A DNA stretch of 9,632 nucleotides from the NCBI GenBank assembly GCA_031265645.1, contig JAISCJ010000028.1, positions 1 through 9,632 of the forward strand. Direction: 5' to 3'. Under the pieces are notes generated by a model. It saw only the letters and a program-made list of their open reading frames with translations. It made no database searches and was not told where the DNA came from. Numbering within the stretch: position 1 is the first letter of the stretch; every line of letters begins with the position of its first letter. The position numbers were made by a program, and so were the translations under genes. This stretch comes from Holosporales bacterium (lineage in GTDB: Bacteria > Pseudomonadota > Alphaproteobacteria > BNTO01). This document shows, in pieces, positions 1-6,568 of this stretch.

Positions 1-123
1 AGTTTAGCAAGCAAAACAAGCGCATTTGCAGTAAGAATACTGAACACTAAGCAATAAAGATGCGGGTTGTATCTAGGCTAGACGACCAGGTGGGAAAACG
101 GCCCGAGAATTACAGATTATCGT
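1..123. other. Leader region upstream of the LRR gene
   Basis: No gene is supported here. A TTGCAG at 26-31 is a -35-like element without a convincing -10. The 11-mer AATAAAGATGC (53-63) recurs at 2055-2065 in front of the next gene. Its ATG at 60 opens only a 24-codon frame that closes at 134, out of phase with the LRR gene. Confidence 0.4.
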
Positions 124-1806
124 ATGTTGTTTAAATTATTAGAGTTCGCGTTAGAGAACGAACTTACTAGCGAAGATTGTCGCGCCAGACTTTCTTCACA
201 AGTGGAATTTACCCAAGTTCACTTGGTTAATTTCCCAGGAGCGACAGTACTCAAAGATGGAACCGTTTATAGATCTTACGAAAGTGCCTTATTCACGGCC
301 ATTTCCGACTTTTACGATCTGACACGGTTATTATCTTCTTTAAGAGCGCAAACAGATTTAACGCCGCAATCTTTAGTTCCTCTATCTCGCGCACTAAAGC
401 TTGTTATTCACGATCTGGCTTGGTCCAATACGTATGAGAGAGAGCAAGATTCTATTATATCATTGATTACAAGCGGGGCATGCCTATCGTTAGGACTCAA
501 GCTTAATACAGCAAACCCTTCCGATGTTGCCCAAATCGTGCTAGCGGAAGCAATAAAACTTGATAATATTACGCCGTATATTTCTCATCATGAGCATTTT
601 TTCTACGGGACTGATAGAAAACTAGCACCTTTGTCTCAAGATTTTCTGGACATGGTTTACCGCCGTCCAGATATATTTGCGTTTTTTGTACACGACAAAG
701 AAACGTATCTGCGCGTATATCCTGATTTTGAATTTGAAACAGTAGCGATATTCCCAAGAGGAAAAGAGCTGTTACCTGCGACCATTTGTAAATATCCAAT
801 TCCACTCGTATTACGTTTAACTCGTGTTTCACCAGACACGGTATATAAGTTTTTAACGAATATTAATTTACAGCAAAATGTACGTGGCGTTGAAATCAAA
901 AACCTTGGAATCAACTGTAATTCTAGTTTTTGGGTAGACGTCCTATCTATTTTGGCCCAAAAATGTCCAGGCATAAATACAATCAACATAGACTCAATGC
1001 CTGTATACAACGATGAATTAAGTACACGTCAGGCCGAGGTTGAACTCATACCAGCCTCATTTGCAAATTTGACTCAGTTCGCTTTCGCTTACGGCAAATT
1101 CGGTGTCAACTTTTTCGATTCCGTGTCGAAACATATGCCCAATTTAAAGAGTTTAGATTTGTCATTTTCTGAACTCAGCCTTACTGGATCTGTTACAAAC
1201 TCTTTTCCCCAACTAGAAGACCTGCGCTTGGACGGCTGCACAATTCATCCAGCATTGCTTTCGTTGCTGCTCCCACTCATGCAAAATTTAAAAACGTTGA
1301 CGATATCAAATGATGATGGTTCTTCTCTCCAAAGGGAATATCTACTGGATGTTGCACCAATACCAACTTCTTTTAATTTTTTGACGAAACTGACGTTAAC
1401 TAATCAAAAGTTTAGTGATTCCTTGTTAATATCATTTTCGAGATATATGCCGAATCTGCAACATGTGAATTTATCAGGCAGTAAAATTGTAGCAAGTGGT
1501 ATCATCATGGATGACCTTGCGGATGACGTTGCGAAGGACGTACAAACATTTTATTTATCACTAGATGGATACAACGCGCCCTTGGCTGACCTGTTTTATT
1601 TATTTTATCCAAGATATATTAAATTAAGCAAAGTCCAGAAGGTTAAAGATTTAGCAGGTTCCCTGCCAATGGACGATGTCGATGAGATTGAGATTAGCCA
1701 AGCGTCTGAACATCAATCAGTTCTTATACGACAAAAAGCTGACAGAATGGGCTGGTCATTTAAGGAAGATTTCCAAACGATAGTAATGCGCCCTCAAGCT
1801 AGCTGA
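124..1806 (+). CDS. Leucine-rich-repeat protein, possible host-directed effector
   Basis: Encodes 560 residues. The N-terminal half (about 1-245) matches no family I recognise and shows no signal peptide or membrane segment. From about 253 to 480 the chain repeats roughly every 24-30 residues with the leucine-rich-repeat pattern, for example MPNLKSLDLS (338-347), FPQLEDLRLD (361-370), MQNLKTLTIS (386-395), FLTKLTLTN (419-427) and MPNLQHVNLS (442-451). Each unit continues into an amphipathic stretch ending near the next M-P-N. This resembles the longer LRR classes (RI/cysteine-containing type). The C-terminal 80 residues look degenerate. LRR solenoids usually bind proteins, and in intracellular bacteria such proteins are often effectors; that role is inferred here. 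The start is the only in-frame ATG, GTG or TTG after the upstream TAG at 79-81, but no Shine-Dalgarno is visible, so the true start or an N-terminal frameshift is open. It stands alone, followed by a 279-bp gap. Confidence 0.85.
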   Translation: MLFKLLEFALENELTSEDCRARLSSQVEFTQVHLVNFPGATVLKDGTVYRSYESALFTAISDFYDLTRLLSSLRAQTDLTPQSLVPLSRALKLVIHDLAWSNTYEREQDSIISLITSGACLSLGLKLNTANPSDVAQIVLAEAIKLDNITPYISHHEHFFYGTDRKLAPLSQDFLDMVYRRPDIFAFFVHDKETYLRVYPDFEFETVAIFPRGKELLPATICKYPIPLVLRLTRVSPDTVYKFLTNINLQQNVRGVEIKNLGINCNSSFWVDVLSILAQKCPGINTINIDSMPVYNDELSTRQAEVELIPASFANLTQFAFAYGKFGVNFFDSVSKHMPNLKSLDLSFSELSLTGSVTNSFPQLEDLRLDGCTIHPALLSLLLPLMQNLKTLTISNDDGSSLQREYLLDVAPIPTSFNFLTKLTLTNQKFSDSLLISFSRYMPNLQHVNLSGSKIVASGIIMDDLADDVAKDVQTFYLSLDGYNAPLADLFYLFYPRYIKLSKVQKVKDLAGSLPMDDVDEIEISQASEHQSVLIRQKADRMGWSFKEDFQTIVMRPQAS

Positions 1807-1823
1807 CAAGTGCAGTGCTACAG

Positions 1824-1862
1824 AAGTTGCACACCAGCCTATTTAAGAAAAAAGTTGCACAC
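1824..1862 (+). repeat. Direct repeat AAGTTGCACAC, two copies 28 bp apart
   Basis: AAGTTGCACAC occurs at 1824-1834 and again at 1852-1862, identical over 11 bases. A shorter copy, TTGCACA, follows at 2031-2037 beside the TATAAT box of the next gene. The 28-bp period is not far from three helical turns. This could be a regulator binding array or chance; no known operator is recognised. Confidence 0.5.
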
Positions 1863-2038
1863 TACGTTATTATAGGGATTGGATATATGAGAAATGTTAA
1901 TATTAGCGGAACAATAATACCTGTGGGGGTATTCAGCTATATGAGGAACAAATTTTACAGATTCATTCCTGTGCGAAATTAATTTTCGCCCCACGTTATT
2001 TACTTCAGCGAATTAATAAATTATTAACCATTGCACAG

Positions 2039-2044
2039 TATAAT
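2039..2044 (+). promoter_or_regulatory. Candidate -10 box TATAAT for the Cys-cluster gene
   Basis: A perfect TATAAT with no good -35 hexamer at 16-18 bp; the upstream sequence is A/T-rich only. Transcription would start near 2051. That leaves an 11-nt leader before the ATG at 2062 but about 35 nt before the ATG at 2086, which also has a GGAG element. Confidence 0.45.
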
Positions 2045-2074
2045 AGTTACAGAGAATAAAGATGCAGTATTATC

Positions 2075-2078
2075 GGAG
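2075..2078 (+). promoter_or_regulatory. Shine-Dalgarno GGAG that decides the start at 2086
   Basis: GGAG ends seven bases before ATG 2086. The alternative ATG at 2062 has only AGAG at 2051-2054. This element and the cleaner signal peptide favour the downstream start. Confidence 0.55.
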
Positions 2079-2085
2079 AAAAAAT

Positions 2086-2766
2086 ATGTTAGGAAAATAT
2101 TTCTTTTTAGCCTTAGCCGCGATTGCCCCCATTCAAAAATGCTCGAGCAATAGCTCAATGATACTTGAAAATCCCGATCTTTTAACGATTGCGAACGCAG
2201 AAACAACGGCGCTGCAAATCCAAAATTTATTCACGCAAGCGCTAGCTATAGCTGATTTGAAGGGGAAAAATACTTTTTCGCGCAGTAAAGTCCTAGGACG
2301 AATAGACACAATACTTGAAGAAAACATTAACGATTTCGACTTGGCGTTGCGTGTTTTTGACCCCCAAAGCATCCATATAGTGTACAACTATTTACGTGAC
2401 CTGCGACGCAGTGTTTGCCGTTGTCCATGGTGGTGTTGCTGCTCTTATGTCGATGAAGAAGACGGGCAGATTGAAGAACAACAACGTGAAAAGAACATAA
2501 TATTGAAAAAAGGCCAAACGTTTTATAGGTATCTGCAGACGGCGTGTGAGTCTCAAATGTACGAAGATCAATTTCATACTTGGCGTCAAGAAACAGAAAA
2601 ACATCTAAGAACTATAAAGAGGGCCGTTACAGCGATGGATACGAGAAAGATGGACGGACTTGAAATACAACTAGAATTAGCACAAATAATTGCAATAAAT
2701 CCTGCTCAGGAACTTGGGCAATCGATAATACAATTACGTAATGCTTTCTACGATTTAAATAAATAA
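2086..2766 (+). CDS. Predicted exported protein with a Cys-Trp-Cys cluster, unknown function
   Basis: Encodes 226 residues from ATG 2086; an in-frame ATG at 2062 would add eight (MQYYRRKN). The N-terminus MLGKYFFLALAAIAPIQ followed by a polar Ser/Asn stretch looks like a Sec signal peptide. The Cys at 19 is preceded by I-Q-K, so it is not a normal lipobox. The mature part reads as mostly helical. Its centre carries C-R-C-P-W-W-C-C-C (111-119), preceded by R107-R108 and followed by the acidic run D123-E124-E125-D126, Q/E-rich sequence and then a charged helical C-terminus. I do not recognise the family. The cluster could bind metal, form disulfides, or be a lipidation or membrane-association site. 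The gene is monocistronic, has its own TATAAT box, and converges on plsC with a 47-bp gap. That it is a real gene is likely; its function is unknown. Confidence 0.72.
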   Translation: MLGKYFFLALAAIAPIQKCSSNSSMILENPDLLTIANAETTALQIQNLFTQALAIADLKGKNTFSRSKVLGRIDTILEENINDFDLALRVFDPQSIHIVYNYLRDLRRSVCRCPWWCCCSYVDEEDGQIEEQQREKNIILKKGQTFYRYLQTACESQMYEDQFHTWRQETEKHLRTIKRAVTAMDTRKMDGLEIQLELAQIIAINPAQELGQSIIQLRNAFYDLNK

Positions 2767-2773
2767 CTGATCC

Positions 2774-2801
2774 AAAAAGGTGTTATGAATGAATTAAACA
2801 C
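2774..2801 (-). terminator. Weak Rho-independent terminator after plsC
   Basis: On the minus strand GTGTT (2801-2797) can pair with AACAC (2784-2780) around a 12-nt loop. It is followed by one C and T5 (2778-2774). The stem is only five pairs, three of them A-T, so efficiency is doubtful. It lies just past the plsC stop and would also shield the convergent upstream gene. Confidence 0.35.
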
Positions 2802-2813
2802 GAAAATGTTGAA

Positions 2814-3605
2814 TTAAGAACATCGTGATTGCAGGGGCTCTTTGTCAATTGAAGTCGTGTGCTCGATTGAGCATCCGGCTTCTATTCGCACCTCGAGCTC
2901 TTGTAATGCTTCTCTTGTAGAAAGCCCAGGCATAATTGGATCTAGGAACTTGAAAGTAATGACTCCAGGAAATTTTACAAACGAATGCGGCGGGAAGAAT
3001 TTTCCGGAATTGTGCGAAACGGGAAGAATCGGCACTTTCATTGCGTCATACATAAGAGCAACTCCAGGGTGATACTTGCCACGCCCCCCAAACGGCGTTC
3101 TCGTCCCTTCTGGAAAAATAAGAATAGGACGATTCATTTGGATTGCAAGCTGCCCTTCGGTTAGTAATTGTTGTACCGCTGCGCGCCCGGCAGACCGGTC
3201 TATCGCAATGAATTTCATCCGTTTCATGTAGCTGCCAATCACAGGGATGTTGGCCATTTCGCGCTTGTACACAATGCGAAATGCCTTTAAAAATATTGAA
3301 AATACGAGTGTTTCAAGCTCAGATTGGTGCTTTGGCGCGAGCAAAAAACAGCCAAAATTTCGTTGAAGGCACCTCAAGGTTTCCACACCTTCAAATTTTA
3401 TGCGAATCCCGACAATTAATCGCATCAACCACATTGAGATTCTCGCCGTCATTGAAAAGATGAAAAACGGAATTTTCGGCGATAAAAAAATTAACGGCCA
3501 ACAAACAATAATTACGGAAACTACGGTAAGCGTGAGGATCGTGTAAAACAAACACGATCTACCAGCGCACACCGCATAATACAAGCGTCCAACGTTCTGT
3601 TCCAT
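2814..3605 (-). CDS. plsC: 1-acyl-sn-glycerol-3-phosphate acyltransferase (PlsC family)
   Basis: Transfers an acyl chain to lysophosphatidic acid to give phosphatidic acid, the second acylation of phospholipid synthesis at the inner membrane. The reading is 263 residues from ATG 3605. A TTG at 3620 would give 268 and overlap leuS, but neither start has a clear Shine-Dalgarno. In the 268 numbering, two hydrophobic segments (about 23-46 and 51-71) precede the acyltransferase motifs: motif I KHQSELE (H98, E103), motif II K119-R-E-x(4)-P-x-x-G, motif III FPEGTR (169-174) and motif IV VPILPVSHNSG (196-206). Motif I has Glu where the textbook H-x4-D has Asp; an HQS-x-x-E form is familiar in alphaproteobacterial members. 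Length fits the family. The ATG lies one base after the leuS stop, so translation probably depends on re-initiation by ribosomes finishing leuS. Lyso-ornithine acyltransferases share the fold and cannot be excluded. Confidence 0.9.
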   Translation of the reverse strand: MEQNVGRLYYAVCAGRSCLFYTILTLTVVSVIIVCWPLIFLSPKIPFFIFSMTARISMWLMRLIVGIRIKFEGVETLRCLQRNFGCFLLAPKHQSELETLVFSIFLKAFRIVYKREMANIPVIGSYMKRMKFIAIDRSAGRAAVQQLLTEGQLAIQMNRPILIFPEGTRTPFGGRGKYHPGVALMYDAMKVPILPVSHNSGKFFPPHSFVKFPGVITFKFLDPIMPGLSTREALQELEVRIEAGCSIEHTTSIDKEPLQSRCS

Positions 3606-3606
3606 T

Positions 3607-6213
3607 TTATTCAACGACAATGTTTACAAGTTTGTTTTTCACAATAACTATATTCTTTATAACCTTCCCGTCAATAAATTTTTGAATTCCGCTTAGAGCT
3701 TGAGCCTCCTCGGATAACATGCTTGTATCGACGTCAACATCTGCATCAAATGTTGCACGCAAACGCCCATTCACCTGAACCGCAATTGTCACGCGCTCAA
3801 CGAAAGCAAGCTCCGGGCGCAACACTGGCCAAGGCAAATGCATCATCAAATCAGAAGGCTTAAACAACTGATGATATGCCTCCATGGAAATGTGTGGCGC
3901 AAACGGCATTAACACGCTAATCCAGATTTTTAGAACTTCGGCCATTTCCGACAATGAGCTGCCTTGCTCCGCATCAATCTCTCGTTCAAGCTCGCGCGTC
4001 AATTCCCTGTGCAGGGCGATTGCTTTGTGAAATGCATTTTCATTCAACGATATTTCTATTCGCTGCAAATATTTATGCGCAGTAGCCAACAATGAGCCTT
4101 TAGACACGTCATTTACATTCACGCTGTCATTAGAATTCGATGAAAACGTATATTTTTCACAAAGCTGTTCGCAAATTCTCCAAACTTTGTTTAAATAACG
4201 CCAAGCGCCTTCTAACGCTTCCGTGTTCCAATCAAAGTCCTTCTCATATGGCGTATCCGACATAATGAAGATCCGAAGCGCATCCGCACCATACGTTTCA
4301 ACCATCTGCTCCGGGTTAACCAAATTTTTCTTGGACTTGCTCATTTTTTCAGCGCGCCCAATGATCACCGGACGCCCTCCATCTTTGGTCACATACCCAC
4401 CGGACGCATCTTTTTCTATTTCGTCTGGGCCCAACCACTTTCCATTTTCATCCTGGTAGGACATGTGACACACCATCCCTTGCGTCATCAGCGTTGCAAA
4501 CGGCTCACGCAAGTTTATGTAGCCCAAGTCATTTAGCACCATCGTGAAAAACCTGGCATAAAGCAAGTGTAATACGGCATGCTCTACTCCGCCAATATAC
4601 ACATCAACTGGCATCCACGTGTTTAGCGCCTCCTTATTCACAGGCTCAGCATCGTGTGGACAGCAATTTCTCAAAAAGTACCAGGACGATTCAAAGAATG
4701 TATCCAGTGTATCCGTTTCTCTCGTTGCAGGCGCACCACATTTCGGGCATTTCACGTGTTTCCACGTCGGGTGCTTATCCAGCGGGTTTCCTGGTTCATT
4801 GAAGCTCACATCCGCAGGCAGCTTCACAGGTAAATCTTCCTTTGGAACAGGAACAATTCCGCAATGCTCGCAATGAATCATCGGAATAGGACAACCCCAA
4901 TATCTTTGGCGTGAAACAGACCAATCTCGGAGCCGATATGTCGTCTGCCTTACTCCTGAAGAAAGACTTTCAATGTAATCTGATGCTTTTTTCCGAGCGT
5001 CCAACACGGTCATTCCATCCAAAAATGACGAATTGACCATAGTCCCATCGAGCTCAACATATGGAAGAGAATCGCTAGTTCCATGTATGACCGACCTAAT
5101 TGGCAATTTGTATTTTTCCGCAAACGCAAAATCCCGTTCATCATGAGCTGGACAGCCAAATATTGCGCCTGTCCCGTACTCCATTAGAACGAAATTTGCG
5201 ACAAAAACCGGTATAGTTTCGATTGGATTAATGGGATTGCGCACAGTGATCTTTGACCGATAACCCATTTTTTCTGCCGTACTTTGCGCTTGCTCAGTTG
5301 CAGGAGTTCGCTGGCATTCTTGTATGAACGCCGCAACGCCAGCATCCGTCTGCGCCAAACGTTCTGCCAAAGGATGCCCACATGCAATCGCGCAAAAGCT
5401 GGCTCCGAACAAGGTTTCAGGACGTGTAGTAAACACTGTTAATGCGACAATCTCGCCAAAATCACCTTCGCATATTTCAAAATTGACGGAAAGTCCTTCA
5501 GATTTCCCAATCCAATTTTCCTGCATGATCAGCACTTTTTCAGGCCAACCTTCAACTGCATATCCTCGGTGACGCTCCTCGGCTATTTTCAGCTGTTCAA
5601 GATTTTGTAGTAATTCATCTGCATACGCAGTGATTCGCAGACACCAATGCTCTAGCTGTTTCTTTACTACCACCGCTCCAGAACGCCAGCCCTTTCCATC
5701 AATGACCTGCTCATTGGCCAAAACCGTGTTATCCACGGGATCCCAGTTCACCCAGGAGTCTTTCCTGTATACGAGCCCTTTTTCGTGCATTTCGATAAAA
5801 AGCCTTTGCTCATGACCGTAATACTCGTCTGAGCAAGTTGCGATTTCCCTGTCCCAATCGTACGAAAGCCCCAGCGGAAGAAGAACTTGCTTCATTGACT
5901 CTATGTTGCTATATGTCCAATCCCGTGGGTGCGCGCCGTTCTGGAGGGCAGCATTTTCAGCCGGCATACCAAAAGCATCCCAGCCCATCGGGTGCAAAAC
6001 TTTATAGCCCTGCGCTTTTTTATAGCGTGCAATTACGTCACCAATGCAGTAATTTCGCACGTGCCCCATGTGTATTTTTCCAGAAGGATACGGAAGCATT
6101 TCAAGCACGTAACACTTTTTATCAGAGGAAGAAACAATGCTAGGGGTTGCGTCTGCATAGTTATCTTCCCAAATTTTTCGCCACTTTGCTTCAGTACTTC
6201 GGAACGGATACAT
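3607..6213 (-). CDS. leuS: Leucyl-tRNA synthetase
   Basis: Charges tRNA-Leu with leucine in the cytoplasm and hydrolyses mischarged tRNA. At 868 residues it is full length (E. coli about 860). In order: the class I signature PYPSGKIHMGH (41-51, HMGH), the CP1 editing domain with TTRPET (262-267) and GTGAIFGCPAHDERD (347-361, including the likely editing aspartate D358), a C-x-x-C / C-x-x-C zinc-type insertion (C448, C451, C489, C492), the catalytic SSWYFLR and GGVEHAVLHLLYARFF stretches (509-515, 541-556), KMSKS (623-627), the anticodon-binding helical region, and a C-terminal domain ending KLVNIVVE. The ZN1 cysteines of the E. coli enzyme are absent (WVNWDPV, GKGWRSGA), as in other alphaproteobacteria. 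The Shine-Dalgarno before ATG 6213 is weak. Upstream is a 355-bp gap with candidate promoter and hairpins, and plsC follows after one base. Confidence 0.98.
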   Translation of the reverse strand: MYPFRSTEAKWRKIWEDNYADATPSIVSSSDKKCYVLEMLPYPSGKIHMGHVRNYCIGDVIARYKKAQGYKVLHPMGWDAFGMPAENAALQNGAHPRDWTYSNIESMKQVLLPLGLSYDWDREIATCSDEYYGHEQRLFIEMHEKGLVYRKDSWVNWDPVDNTVLANEQVIDGKGWRSGAVVVKKQLEHWCLRITAYADELLQNLEQLKIAEERHRGYAVEGWPEKVLIMQENWIGKSEGLSVNFEICEGDFGEIVALTVFTTRPETLFGASFCAIACGHPLAERLAQTDAGVAAFIQECQRTPATEQAQSTAEKMGYRSKITVRNPINPIETIPVFVANFVLMEYGTGAIFGCPAHDERDFAFAEKYKLPIRSVIHGTSDSLPYVELDGTMVNSSFLDGMTVLDARKKASDYIESLSSGVRQTTYRLRDWSVSRQRYWGCPIPMIHCEHCGIVPVPKEDLPVKLPADVSFNEPGNPLDKHPTWKHVKCPKCGAPATRETDTLDTFFESSWYFLRNCCPHDAEPVNKEALNTWMPVDVYIGGVEHAVLHLLYARFFTMVLNDLGYINLREPFATLMTQGMVCHMSYQDENGKWLGPDEIEKDASGGYVTKDGGRPVIIGRAEKMSKSKKNLVNPEQMVETYGADALRIFIMSDTPYEKDFDWNTEALEGAWRYLNKVWRICEQLCEKYTFSSNSNDSVNVNDVSKGSLLATAHKYLQRIEISLNENAFHKAIALHRELTRELEREIDAEQGSSLSEMAEVLKIWISVLMPFAPHISMEAYHQLFKPSDLMMHLPWPVLRPELAFVERVTIAVQVNGRLRATFDADVDVDTSMLSEEAQALSGIQKFIDGKVIKNIVIVKNKLVNIVVE

Positions 6214-6329
6214 ATTTCATCACTAGTTTTACAGTCCCCAACGAGTAAATCTAGCGCGGAAAAGAAAAGCTTGCAATGATGTTAGGCATGACTGTTTATG
6301 TGGCTCCCATATTAAACACAGGATTATTT

Positions 6330-6359
6330 CAGGGCCAAAACCCTGCAAAGCAAAGGGTT
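6330..6359 (-). promoter_or_regulatory. Mutually exclusive hairpins in the leuS leader
   Basis: In the minus-strand RNA three segments follow each other: AACCCT (6359-6354), CAGGGTT (6345-6339) and CCCTG (6334-6330). The middle one can pair with the first (AACCCT/AGGGTT, 6 bp) or the third (CAGGG/CCCTG, 5 bp), not both. The arrangement resembles an attenuator or RNA switch, but no U-tract follows the second hairpin and the T-box core is absent. Confidence 0.3.
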
Positions 6360-6401
6360 ATATCTTAACGATAGGTCCCATTAGAGCGTAAATGTCTCGA
6401 A

Positions 6402-6454
6402 TTAATATATAACACCATTCAAATGGCAATGTGATATTTACTGATGCCTGTCAA
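6402..6454 (-). promoter_or_regulatory. Candidate leuS promoter with TTGACA box
   Basis: A perfect TTGACA (6454-6449) follows about 35 bases of A/T-rich, UP-element-like sequence, but no good -10 lies 16-18 bp downstream (CATTGC at 17 bp). An alternative uses TTGCCA (6429-6424) with TATTAA (6407-6402) at 16 bp. The dyad CCATT-ca-AATGG (6415-6426) overlaps the second -35. One of these probably drives leuS-plsC; which one cannot be decided from sequence. Confidence 0.35.
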
Positions 6455-6568
6455 TTTTTGTCTTTTAATTATGTTATTTTTAAAAAAAAACTGACGGATA
6501 CAGACATTAGTGAAATCTTAATATTTGCGCCCTCGCCAAGTGATTTGGCTATAATGCTAAACGAGCTT

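Larger units (their letters stand above)
1807..2085. other. Intergenic region with repeated TTGCACA motifs
   Basis: This gap lies between the LRR gene and the Cys-cluster gene. TTGCACA occurs three times on the plus strand: 1827-1833, 1855-1861 and 2031-2037. The first two sit in an 11-bp direct repeat. A 31-codon frame at 1887-1982 (starts MRNVNISG) has GGGA at 1875-1878, eight bases before its ATG. It is too short to call a gene. A perfect TATAAT lies at 2039-2044. Confidence 0.45.
6214..6568. other. Intergenic region between yidC and leuS
   Basis: No convincing gene lies in these 355 bp. In minus-strand order it holds a small hairpin GCCAA-ATCAC-TTGGC (6549-6535) about 20 bases past the yidC stop, a T9 tract (6490-6482) continuing into A5, an A/T-rich stretch, TTGACA (6454-6449), an ATGG-type dyad (6415-6426), and a mutually exclusive pair of hairpins (6359-6330). 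Three tiny minus-strand frames occur in the leader, the longest 12 codons. None is leucine-rich, so classical leucine attenuation is not supported. Confidence 0.5.

Noticed and set aside
29..42. Hairpin CAGTA-agaa-TACTG near the left edge
   Set aside because: It is only five pairs, without a T tract or nearby gene end, and is within chance expectation.
569..1010. Minus-strand frames of 87 and 117 codons inside the LRR gene
   Set aside because: They lie wholly within a well-supported coding sequence, show no domain, and have the composition of antisense shadows.
1810..1832. Terminator after the LRR gene (GTGCA/TGCAC)
   Set aside because: Five pairs with a 13-nt loop and no T tract after it.
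5838..6279. Plus-strand frames of 101 and 116 codons opposite the leuS 5' end
   Set aside because: They are antisense to the strongly conserved catalytic region of LeuS; no ribosome site or protein-like pattern was seen.
6330..6359. T-box or leucine-attenuation leader for leuS
   Set aside because: The T-box antiterminator core is absent and the short leader frames contain no leucine run; only the alternative pairing is supported.
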